Assembly (NCBI GenBank): GCA_045644725.1
Contig: JAZRHK010000192.1
Span: 1 to 46,885 of the forward strand
Reading direction: 5' to 3'
Source: CAAGNP01 sp045644725
GTDB lineage: Bacteria; Bacteroidota; Bacteroidia; Bacteroidales; UBA932
DNA: 46,885 nucleotides
Shown piece after piece: positions 34,894-42,775 of this stretch. How positions within the stretch are numbered: position 1 is the stretch's first letter; each line of letters starts with the position of its first letter. The notes under the pieces are model-generated. The model was not told the DNA's origin and did not search any database. It saw only the letters and a list, made by a program, of their open reading frames with translations. The position numbers and the translations under genes were made by a program.

Positions 34894-36768
34894 TTATTCC
34901 TGGACGCAACGGACAGAATACCCATTTGCACGGTAGTAGTAGTACATGCCTGCGGAACTGCTGCTGAAGGAGAGGTAGGGCGCGCCGTAATCGCCGTACG
35001 GTCTGGAAGACCAATAGTAGCCGTTGTAGCCACGATTGAAGGCATCGCCACCGCAGTAGCGGAACCCGGCAGCAGGGAGGAATAATTGAGTAAGACCGTT
35101 TATATAGGTGTACTCACCTACAAAATAGTAACCATTCTGACTATTTTCAGATGTCCATGACGAACGGTTTGAACTCAAAGTTTCTAACTCTTGATAAGTG
35201 GGAACCCTCCAACCTTTTGGACATGGATCCGATGCTGTTTTTGTTGAAGACCACAAATTATCTATCTGTTTTTTAGACCAATCATAGGGACTTGATGAAT
35301 TCATAAAAAACTCATCTTTATGCTCTTCTGAACTGCCATAAGATGGTGGTACAGGTCCCTGGACCAGATTTTCACCAGATGGATATGTCGCATCATTTTC
35401 ATCATAGCCCTGACCATATTTTCTTCCCCATTGATATAGTTTGCCATAAATGTAACCCTTGTCCTCTCCATTTGCAGCCTTATATCCGCAGTTGACAGGG
35501 GCCCATACTACATCTCCGACAACTATACCCCTACCATGATTTACCCCATACTCATCCACATAATCAACTGTAGCTACACCTGTCGGAGTTTTTACCTTAA
35601 TAGAACAAGTGGCATTGACACCGCCTACTGCCAAGGCTGTAATTGTAACTGTACCATCAGATTTGGCTGTTACCTTTCCATTCTGATCCACCTCTGCTAC
35701 AGTGCTATTTGATGATGACCAGGTTAAGGTAGGATAGGTCACTTCCACCGGATCAATATCTGCTACCAATGTATATGATGTATTAGGCATCATAGTAAGG
35801 GATGTCTTATTGAGGGAAAGATACTCAATGTATGTATCGTCTCCTGACTCTTCATCCTCCATAGTACTGAGATTCACCACTGGCATCACAAGGATGCTTG
35901 AACGGAGGATGGTGTTGGGTGTAGATGCTGTGATGGTGTATGTCTGCTCCTGGTCATCTGTAACTGTCACAGTGAAGCCCTGGGTGAAAAGCTCAGGTGG
36001 AAGGGCGATGATAAAGTCGGTCGCTGTGCTTTCGTCAAGTTCGACACCTGAACCGCAGTCGAGGGTTACCGATTTCACTGCGTCACCTTCGCCGGTCATA
36101 GTGATTGCCGGAGTGAGGTTCTTGGAGTATGCTGTAATGGTCGCTGCACCCGAAAGTTTCTCATTATTTCTACCTGTAATTTTTATACTATTCACTGTCT
36201 GTGTACCCTTCAACTGGAGCTTCATGGCACCGAGGACATTCTTGAATTTCAAGGTATGGTCAGAGATGTTCTGTGTCACCGCTACCATAGGGAAAGAACC
36301 ATTGGCAAAACTGTTCTCTGTATAGGTCTGCGTAGCGGGAATTGTCGCTCCGTTTATGGTGTAGATCACACCTTCATTCTCAAGTAGTGCCCCTGAAAGT
36401 GACAGATTTTCAGCGTATGGATACAGGGCCACATTGCACAAAAGTTCTGTACCAGCAGAAAAACTGCCATTGACATTACTATTATCATTCACAAGATTGA
36501 AGGTAGCATTGGTTTTTCCTACGCTTGACTCTACCACCAGGTACTCATCTGCTATAGTGGCCCCATGAAATATCGCAAGTCTGTCGCCGGATGACCATAA
36601 AACTGTCTTCTCAGCGCTCATAGAGGTTTTGGTCTGCGAACCAAAAGACTCCATAGTGGCAGAAAATTGGGATTCTTCGGAGATTAAACTATCCCTCTCC
36701 AACGATTGGCACCCGGCCATAACCATAGCCATAAGGGCCAGAGCAAATGATCTGTATTTCATATTCAT
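34894..36768 (-). CDS. Surface lipoprotein: fimbrillin-like, bacterial Ig (BIG2) and FISUMP domains, variable-looking C-terminus
   Basis: The 624-residue product has a lipoprotein signal (VMAGC, C20), so it is probably exported to the outer membrane. Residues ~21-300 resemble fimbrillin/Mfa-like pilin subunits (TKTSMSAEKTVLWSSGDRLAIF). Residues ~315-395 form a BIG2 Ig-like domain (LSLNKTSLTMMPNTSYTL). Residues ~415-624 are a FISUMP (Fibrobacter succinogenes major paralogous) domain ending in SVRCVQE. The last 57 residues are full of Tyr, Ser, Gly and Asp in NNY codons (TAC, GGC, AGC), with a YYYY run. Such fimbrillin-plus-FISUMP proteins are candidate tip adhesins of type V pili. It follows a small peptide gene by 24 bp. 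An ATG at 36762 is an equally possible start. Confidence 0.82.
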   Translation of the reverse strand: MNMKYRSFALALMAMVMAGCQSLERDSLISEESQFSATMESFGSQTKTSMSAEKTVLWSSGDRLAIFHGATIADEYLVVESSVGKTNATFNLVNDNSNVNGSFSAGTELLCNVALYPYAENLSLSGALLENEGVIYTINGATIPATQTYTENSFANGSFPMVAVTQNISDHTLKFKNVLGAMKLQLKGTQTVNSIKITGRNNEKLSGAATITAYSKNLTPAITMTGEGDAVKSVTLDCGSGVELDESTATDFIIALPPELFTQGFTVTVTDDQEQTYTITASTPNTILRSSILVMPVVNLSTMEDEESGDDTYIEYLSLNKTSLTMMPNTSYTLVADIDPVEVTYPTLTWSSSNSTVAEVDQNGKVTAKSDGTVTITALAVGGVNATCSIKVKTPTGVATVDYVDEYGVNHGRGIVVGDVVWAPVNCGYKAANGEDKGYIYGKLYQWGRKYGQGYDENDATYPSGENLVQGPVPPSYGSSEEHKDEFFMNSSSPYDWSKKQIDNLWSSTKTASDPCPKGWRVPTYQELETLSSNRSSWTSENSQNGYYFVGEYTYINGLTQLFLPAAGFRYCGGDAFNRGYNGYYWSSRPYGDYGAPYLSFSSSSAGMYYYYRANGYSVRCVQE

Positions 36769-36792
36769 AGTTATTGTTTGTTAATTTTCAGA

Positions 36793-36918
36793 TTAATCCC
36801 ATGAACCCTGGTTTTCACCCAATGACTCATTACCAGGTTCACCACTACTACAGAACCCGCCTTCAAAACTAAGTTCTACTAACTCCAACTCAGGATTAAT
36901 ATATTCACTTGACCTCAT
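36793..36918 (-). CDS. Small peptide of 41 residues upstream of the surface lipoprotein
   Basis: The peptide starts MRSSEYINPELELVELSFEG and ends NQGSWD. It has no signal peptide. The N-terminal YINPELELVEL stretch followed by a Gly/Ser/Asn-rich, acidic tail with one cysteine resembles short peptides often found beside surface-protein genes in Bacteroidales; no function is established to my knowledge. A longer in-frame start at 36993 lies upstream of the -7 box, so I chose 36918. It is 24 bp before the lipoprotein start and probably in the same message. Confidence 0.6.
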   Translation of the reverse strand: MRSSEYINPELELVELSFEGGFCSSGEPGNESLGENQGSWD

Positions 36919-36945
36919 AACATTGTGATAATTTGATAGATACCT

Positions 36946-36982
36946 CAAAGATAATAATAATAATAATAGAAAAATCTTCCAA
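36946..36982 (-). promoter_or_regulatory. Promoter of the peptide-lipoprotein pair with ATA repeats in the spacer
   Basis: On the minus strand the -7 box TATCTTTG (36953-36946) is preceded by six ATA/TAT trinucleotides (36951-36968, the last one shared with the box). The nearest -33-like TTG (36982-36980) is 26 bp away instead of 19-21. Loss of two repeat units would give exactly 20 bp. Confidence 0.5.
36951..36968. repeat. Trinucleotide microsatellite (ATA)6
   Basis: Six perfect ATA units lie directly upstream of the -7 box of the peptide-lipoprotein promoter; such tracts can change length by replication slippage. Confidence 0.9.
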
Positions 36983-36993
36983 GAAAGTGACAT

Positions 36994-37340
36994 TCAGCAC
37001 CACATCATCCCCTATTCTGACACCAACTCACTAGACCGGTCATCTCCACCAGAGACACCCATTGAAGGGAGCATTGCGCACAAGCCCCTCTTACATTTGG
37101 GGCTTAGACCGCCAACACCCCAACAAAGTGCATTCCCAACTACATATGCGGTCTGACCAGTTGGCTCGTCATAATTCTGTCCATATACAATCAAATGTGC
37201 AGTACGCCGGCCAGGTTAAACATAATTTTGAGGACCTGGCCGAAAAAATATCGTACTGACAGTGCAGAAATTGTTTTATTGCGTCAATCTTTAATTTTTT
37301 TCGTTATTCTTTTGTGGGTTAACTTTTAAACGTTACCTAT
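36994..37340. other. 347 bp gap between peptide promoter and Rpn remnant
   Basis: No convincing gene. A 60-codon minus-strand frame (37012-37194) has neither a known motif nor a good start context. The clear structure is the nested inverted repeat at 37200-37258. An A/T-rich stretch at 37260-37330 precedes the next gene and probably holds its promoter, though no consensus match is found. Confidence 0.5.
37200..37258. repeat. Nested inverted repeat
   Basis: Outer arms CAGTACG (37200-37206) and CGTACTG (37252-37258); inner arms CGGCCAGGT (37208-37216) and ACCTGGCCG (37234-37242), followed by an A-run. There is no T-run on either strand in the right place, so it is not an ordinary terminator. 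It could be a protein-binding site or an element end. Confidence 0.6.
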
Positions 37341-37963
37341 ATGAAAGAAAAAACTAACCCAGTAAAGGCCCAGCGATATGTGGACCTTTTGACCGACTCT
37401 GGCTTTAAAGCTGTGTTCGGAGACCAGAAGAACAAACAAGTGCTGATCGATTTTCTTAACACTGTACTTCCTGAGGGGAGACAGGTTCAAGATCTTACCT
37501 ATTCGACTACGGAGATTCCCGGATTTACCCCAAACGGCAAATCTGTCCGTCTCGATCTTAGATGTACAGATGTAAACGGTTCTCACTTCATCGTCGAGAT
37601 GCAGAAGTACAATCAGAAGAATTTCTTCAAGAGATGTATCCTTTACTCATCAAGAGTCTATGGGATGGATATCACCAAAGGGGATGCTGACTACGACATC
37701 CCCCTGTATATCTTGTGGCTATTCTTGCAGGAGAGTGTCTTGACAGAGAACTCCCATCCTGGAGTGAAAGATTTGTTTCCGAGTACACCTTCAGAGAAAA
37801 AATAACCGGAGACACTCCGGATGACACTATTTTTTGTACATTTGTGGAGTTGAACAAGTTCGACAAGACGCTGAATGAGTGCACTGACATAATCGACAAA
37901 TGGTGCTATGCCCTCAAATTTATGTCCAGACTGGACAAACTTCCGAAGGAGTTCCAGCACTAA
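37341..37963 (+). pseudogene. Rpn family (PD-(D/E)XK nuclease) recombination-promoting nuclease/transposase, frameshifted and truncated
   Basis: The first frame (37341-37805) encodes RYVDLLTDSGFKAVFGDQKN, the RLDLRCTD and IVEMQ nuclease core (D...ExQ) and YSSRVYGMDITKGDADYDI, then leaves the family. The homologous continuation (YLVAILAGECLDRELPSWSE to LDKLPKEFQH) is in another frame up to 37963. One extra C in the five-C run at 37700-37704 would restore a single frame. Full-length relatives are about 300 residues, so the C-terminal third is also lost. These proteins are linked to RecA-independent recombination and occur in many copies in Bacteroidota. Confidence 0.8.
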
Positions 37964-38069
37964 CGGACCGGTTTCATTTGACGAAAACGATACAGGACAG
38001 ACTTCATCTGAAGATTTTAATTACGACTTATGCTTCAGGTATTTAACATACTAACACACATAGATAAAA

Positions 38070-38567
38070 ATGAAAAAAAACTTATTACTAATATTATTTG
38101 CATTTCTATCAACCTTATCTTTACCTGCACAGATACAGAATCCTGATATAAAACTGGAGTACAAGTCCGGGAAGATATTTGTAAATGGAGAGAACTTGAG
38201 CCAGGACAATTATCAGCTTTTCACCACAGAAACAGCATATCTCAAGTACAATAAATACAGAAAGATATATAAATCCGGTGTAATTCTTACAAGCATAGGA
38301 GGGGGTATTCTGGCGGCAAGTATTCTATATGGCGTCGGGGAGATAATATATGTTGGTAGCAATGCGTATAAACAACAAAACGATCCGTATATAGGTTCTA
38401 CATATGTGGGTCCCGTGCTTAGCTACATAGGTGTCCTGGCTTCTGTTCCATTCATAGCTGTAGGAGTTCCGCTATGGTGCGCAGGTCATTACAAGATGAA
38501 GAACATGTGCATCAAAACCGAACTGGCCATCACGCAAAACGGTGTGGGATTGGCCCTGAAATTCTGA
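38070..38567 (+). CDS. Exported protein of unknown function with two membrane segments
   Basis: The 165-residue product has a signal peptide (MKKNLLLILFAFLSTLSLPAQ), a short beta-like region (IKLEYKSGKIFVNGENLSQD), and two glycine-rich hydrophobic segments (SGVILTSIGGGILAASILYGV at about 70-90 and YIGVLASVPFIAVGVPLW at about 118-136). I do not recognise the family. Similar short exported proteins with paired hydrophobic segments are common in Bacteroidales. It lies after the Rpn remnant and converges with prmC 25 bp away. Confidence 0.65.
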   Translation: MKKNLLLILFAFLSTLSLPAQIQNPDIKLEYKSGKIFVNGENLSQDNYQLFTTETAYLKYNKYRKIYKSGVILTSIGGGILAASILYGVGEIIYVGSNAYKQQNDPYIGSTYVGPVLSYIGVLASVPFIAVGVPLWCAGHYKMKNMCIKTELAITQNGVGLALKF

Positions 38568-38592
38568 CCCCCACCTAAAACCAAGAAGAAAT

Positions 38593-39486
38593 CTAGAACC
38601 ACTTGGTGAAGTGGACCATGCGGGGTTTGGTGTGGATGTCTTCGACCATAGTGACATCGCTGAAGCCGTAACTTTCGAAGAGGGCTACCACTTCCCGGTG
38701 ATAGGCCTCATTGATCTCGAAATAGCCCTTACCACCCACGCGAAGAAGTGCTGATGCCCACTCTGCGAGGGCCTTATAGAATCTTAGGGGATCTCCATCG
38801 GGGACAAACAGCGCCATCGAGGGCTCATAATCCAGCACATTGGGGGACATGAAGTCCTTCTCCTTTTCACATACATAAGGAGGGTTGCTGACGAGAATGT
38901 CCAGCTCCTCCAACTCCGGTATACCCTCAGGAGATGTAGCCACATCTTTCTCGTCCGGTGGACCTGCCAAAGCATCCCACTTGAAGAAAAGGGGTTCATT
39001 TTCACAGATTTTCTGCTTGCGGGCCACCTCCAGTGCCTCATCAGAGAGGTCACAGGCCATCACTCTAGCCTTTCTGAAATGGGCCGCCAGAGAGTGGGCT
39101 ATACAGCCTGACCCGGTACATACATCCAGGATATTGAGCTCACCCATCCTGTCATCTTTCCAGTCATTCTCTATAAGACGGACCAGCTCTTCTGTCTCAG
39201 GTCTGGGTATAAGTACAGATTCGCACACACAGAATTTGTGTCCCGCGAACTCCTCATAACCAAGCACATACTGAACCGGTCTGCAAGCCAGCAATTCATC
39301 CAGTGCCCCCTGGAGCTTTTTTACCTCAGGCTTGGGGATGATAACGCTTGGTGATACCAGATACTCATAATCCGATATCCCCAAGTAATGTGTAAGCACC
39401 CTCACAGCGATAGCCTTCGATTCATTGATCGAATATATCTCCTGAAGTGCATCTATCGCTTTGGTTACAAACTCTTTATAGGTCAT
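38593..39486 (-). CDS. prmC: Peptide chain release factor N5-glutamine methyltransferase PrmC
   Basis: PrmC methylates the GGQ glutamine of release factors RF1/RF2 with SAM. The 297-residue product has the helical N-terminal substrate domain, the IPRPETEELV motif, the SAM site ILDVCTGSGCIAHSLA and catalytic NPPYV. An acidic insertion (GPPDEKDVATSPEGIPELEE) precedes NPPY. It overlaps the upstream phosphoesterase gene by 11 bp. Confidence 0.95.
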   Translation of the reverse strand: MTYKEFVTKAIDALQEIYSINESKAIAVRVLTHYLGISDYEYLVSPSVIIPKPEVKKLQGALDELLACRPVQYVLGYEEFAGHKFCVCESVLIPRPETEELVRLIENDWKDDRMGELNILDVCTGSGCIAHSLAAHFRKARVMACDLSDEALEVARKQKICENEPLFFKWDALAGPPDEKDVATSPEGIPELEELDILVSNPPYVCEKEKDFMSPNVLDYEPSMALFVPDGDPLRFYKALAEWASALLRVGGKGYFEINEAYHREVVALFESYGFSDVTMVEDIHTKPRMVHFTKWF

Positions 39487-41794
39487 TCAAGGAAAGTTTT
39501 ACAAGTTTACCACCCATATCCACCACATATAGATATTCACCATCTATCACAGGATTTGCCATGACAGGGAGTCCCATCTCAAATCTCCATACATAACTCC
39601 CCTTCTCTATCGTATTGCAATAGACATATCCGTCATTTGCACCATATATTATATTGTCCCCATAAAGAACGGGATCACCTTCGATAGACATCTCATAACT
39701 CTTCGTATATGGAGATGTATATATCAGGGCCGGCATTGTGGTGGTATTCCATATCTGGGAGAAGTCCTCAAATTTATATCCGGTCATACCATGATTTGAA
39801 GTACCTACTACCACTACCCCATCTTTAATAAGCATCTTAGAACGGGTATTGAAGATATGCCCCTGTTTGACACGCCTGGTCTGTTCACCAGTTCTGGGAT
39901 CCATCTCCACCAGTGTCTGGTATGCAGTAAAGTACCACTTCCCATCGTGATACACAGGTGTGCCTGTACTGTAACGGGTCTCAGAATCGTTCTTCTGCCA
40001 TAAAAGCTCTCCTGTAGCAGCATCAAATCCATATCTGGCCACCCAATATGCGTTCACACACAGAACACCATCTGCTACGGCGTAGGTGGAGACATCTGTT
40101 ATACCGGTATTCCGTACTGTAGTATTTTTCCACACCACAGATCCGTCTTTCGCCTTAAGGGCTGTCAGATGAAGACCCTGACCCACATAGAGCATACCTT
40201 CTGAATAACACACACCCTGACTGTTGCACGGATGCATGCCGTCTTTTCTGAATTTGTAGCTCCACACCAACGATCCATCAACTGGATTCAGTGCATACAG
40301 GACAGAGGTTACATCTGATACAAAGAGGAGACCCTCTTCAAGGACCATATTGTTCCTTACCGAACCACGTGTCTTATAGTACCACACCTGCTCACCACTG
40401 CTCTTGTCAAGTGCCACCACTCCGCACTTTTCACTCATTTGGTCATCCACTAATGGGACATATACCAAATCGGATGAAACAATGGGTGTGCCCAATCCGC
40501 CAAAACCATCCAACTGCCTCTCCCACACTATTCCTTTCTGGAATTTGACATCCTCAACCCTCACCTCAGAGTCTGTGAAAAGGGCACCTATTTTATATTT
40601 CCCTTCACTGTAAGGAACCTCTGCCCTCCAGGTAAAGCCATTGACTCTGGTCATATTTACTGCTGATTCGTTATGGACAAGACGAACATTCTCTACGTCC
40701 GATTTGCCGTCATATACCACTGCAGATATCTCCACTTTGTCCCCAACGATCCTGCCATTTGCTGCAATTTGCTTTGGTATAGGTGAATAATGGAGCTCAT
40801 TTGTCAGAGCACCACCCTTCACACTGAAAAGCCTCCATGAAGATGGGGAGTGATCATTACCCCCTTTATTTGGGGCTATAGTACAGATCATCTGTGTGCC
40901 ATGGTCATTGACATAGTGATAATTGACATGGTTGTGTCCATAGATATAGCCTAGGACATTGTACGCTGAGAGATCAAGCTCCACACTCTCACCTTTCAGC
41001 AGAAGATGTTCTGTATTCCCCAATACGCCGTGATTGAAAATGACTACAGGGGTCCCCTCCTGAAGAGTTTCCAGATCAGCCGCCATCCATCTATACACGT
41101 CATCCGGGGTGTATGAAGGGGTAGCATCCCCTATCAGCATAGGAGTCACCATATAGTGCACACCTTTTATATTGAATGAATACCATACGGGGCCAAACTG
41201 GTCTTCATAAGGTTTCTCACCATAGTCGCGACCCTGGGCATCCTTATACCCTTTGATAAGGTCATGATTACCTAAAGTGTACACCATCCTCACCCCCACA
41301 TCCTCTGTATTGAACTCTGTACCTGTGAGCTGCAGACCCGGAGCATAACATATATCACCTGTCACCGCCACAAAGTCCACCTTCTTTACGCTCATATAAC
41401 TCTTGAACTCATCCATCCAGTCAAGATAGGTCCTCTCCTCTATATCGGACATCTGTATAAATTCCCCTGTATAATCGTCTGCAGGAATTACTCCGAACAG
41501 ATACCCTGATGGAGCACCTCCCCGTACATCGATATGGATAGGGGTAGTATGTCTGTATCCTGTAGGTGTATACAGTGAGACAAATCGTGACCTCTCCACA
41601 AGTGATATGTCAAATCTCCCTTTAGAATCTGTTTTTACCAATGTAAATCCGTCTGACACCACAACACCTGAAAGCCCTTTCTCCCCTTTGTCCCTGACTC
41701 CATTGGCGTTTGCATCAACAAAGACTTCTCCACTCTGCCCCCAAAGATTAAAGGCTAAAAGTAGAGAAGCTATACATAGAACCATCTTTTTCAT
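39476..41794 (-). CDS. Exported calcineurin-like phosphoesterase fused to a PQQ-type beta-propeller
   Basis: The 772-residue product has a signal peptide (MKKMVLCIASLLLAFNLWGQ). An SdrD-B-like/metallophosphoesterase N-terminal Ig domain (FVDANANGVRDKGEKGLSGV) comes next, then a metallophosphoesterase core (VTGDICY, YTLGNHD, IFNHGVLG, YIYGHNHVNYH), a further beta domain, and from about residue 430 a beta-propeller of outer-membrane-assembly/PQQ-like repeats (GVVALDKSSGEQVWYYKTRG, ALNPVDGSLVWSYKFR). The typical first DxH ligand pair is not obvious, so metal site 1 may be altered. Substrate unknown; a periplasmic or surface phosphatase is likely. Confidence 0.8.
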   Translation of the reverse strand: MKKMVLCIASLLLAFNLWGQSGEVFVDANANGVRDKGEKGLSGVVVSDGFTLVKTDSKGRFDISLVERSRFVSLYTPTGYRHTTPIHIDVRGGAPSGYLFGVIPADDYTGEFIQMSDIEERTYLDWMDEFKSYMSVKKVDFVAVTGDICYAPGLQLTGTEFNTEDVGVRMVYTLGNHDLIKGYKDAQGRDYGEKPYEDQFGPVWYSFNIKGVHYMVTPMLIGDATPSYTPDDVYRWMAADLETLQEGTPVVIFNHGVLGNTEHLLLKGESVELDLSAYNVLGYIYGHNHVNYHYVNDHGTQMICTIAPNKGGNDHSPSSWRLFSVKGGALTNELHYSPIPKQIAANGRIVGDKVEISAVVYDGKSDVENVRLVHNESAVNMTRVNGFTWRAEVPYSEGKYKIGALFTDSEVRVEDVKFQKGIVWERQLDGFGGLGTPIVSSDLVYVPLVDDQMSEKCGVVALDKSSGEQVWYYKTRGSVRNNMVLEEGLLFVSDVTSVLYALNPVDGSLVWSYKFRKDGMHPCNSQGVCYSEGMLYVGQGLHLTALKAKDGSVVWKNTTVRNTGITDVSTYAVADGVLCVNAYWVARYGFDAATGELLWQKNDSETRYSTGTPVYHDGKWYFTAYQTLVEMDPRTGEQTRRVKQGHIFNTRSKMLIKDGVVVVGTSNHGMTGYKFEDFSQIWNTTTMPALIYTSPYTKSYEMSIEGDPVLYGDNIIYGANDGYVYCNTIEKGSYVWRFEMGLPVMANPVIDGEYLYVVDMGGKLVKLSLNDL

Positions 41795-41809
41795 ATAGCA
41801 GACAATTAA

Positions 41810-42772
41810 CTAATTTTCAATGATATTGGAAATAAAATCCTTCATATCCAGCCCTGCCGCCCTCACTTGCTGTGGAACCAGGCTGGTATCGGTCATGCCG
41901 GGAATGGGGTTGATCTCCAAAAAGTACGGATCATCACCTTTTAATATATAGTCCATCCTCACCAGCCCGCGACAGCCGAATCTTCTATAGATCCTCTTGG
42001 TCGCTGCCGCAATTTTATCATATATCTCCTGAGGAATATCTGCGGGGCAAACCTCCTGGCTGGCACCCATATATTTTGCTTCGTAGTCAAAATATTCGTT
42101 GTGTGGGATAATCTCAGTAGCCGGGAGGGTCCTCAACTCTCCCCCCTCCTTATAGATACCCATAGTAAGTTCACGACCGGTAATGCACTCCTCTATAAGT
42201 ACGCTGTCATCCTCACGGAAAGCAAGCTCGATGGCCGCATCCAGATCTTCCACCCTCTTTACTTTGGTAATGCCGAAACTGCTGCCTCCCTGATTGGGCT
42301 TTACAAATAGCGGTAATCCGAGCTTCGCCACAATATCCTGCGGTGAGTAACTCTCCCCTTTTCTGAGGAAGTGGTCCTTGGCCAAAATAATACCGGCCTC
42401 CTTGAGGTAAGTCTTGCATGCGAACTTGTCAAAGGCCAATGTTGATGTCATTGCGGAGCACCCTGTATGGGGAAGACCGATAAGCTCGAAATATGCCTGG
42501 AGCAACCCGTTTTCACCCGGCGTGCCGTGAATCATGATGAAAGCCTTGTCAAACTTCACCTTTTCTCCACCCCTGACAAAAGAGAAATCTGACCTGTCGA
42601 CAGGAACTGCCCCCTCCGGCAGGAGAACGCTCCAGCTCTCCTGAGTCATCAGGACTTCGTATGCATCATAAAGCAGTGGATCAATATTCGCAAAAACATT
42701 CTTACCGCTCTTGACCGACACCTCCCATTCAGAGGAGTATCCACCATAAATTAGGGCAATTCTCTTTTTCAT
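41810..42772 (-). CDS. ddl: D-alanine--D-alanine ligase
   Basis: Ddl makes D-Ala-D-Ala for the peptidoglycan precursor. The 320-residue ATP-grasp enzyme has IALIYGGYSSEWEVSVKSG at the start, MIHGTPGENGLLQAYFEL, the KPNQGGSSFGITKV loop, and the metal-binding FLEINPIPGMT. The ligase-type YF/F substrate-specificity residue cannot be set by eye. It follows the PBP1A stop by 3 bp, grouping precursor supply with its polymerase. Confidence 0.95.
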   Translation of the reverse strand: MKKRIALIYGGYSSEWEVSVKSGKNVFANIDPLLYDAYEVLMTQESWSVLLPEGAVPVDRSDFSFVRGGEKVKFDKAFIMIHGTPGENGLLQAYFELIGLPHTGCSAMTSTLAFDKFACKTYLKEAGIILAKDHFLRKGESYSPQDIVAKLGLPLFVKPNQGGSSFGITKVKRVEDLDAAIELAFREDDSVLIEECITGRELTMGIYKEGGELRTLPATEIIPHNEYFDYEAKYMGASQEVCPADIPQEIYDKIAAATKRIYRRFGCRGLVRMDYILKGDDPYFLEINPIPGMTDTSLVPQQVRAAGLDMKDFISNIIEN

Positions 42773-42775
42773 AGG

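Noticed and set aside
36793..36993. Longer 66-residue version of the small peptide starting at 36993
   Set aside because: The extra 25 codons include the ATA repeat and lie upstream of the -7 box, so they would not be in the transcript.
37012..37194. 60-codon minus-strand frame
   Set aside because: No known motif, no signal peptide, no promoter match; it lies in a gap and ends in low-information sequence.
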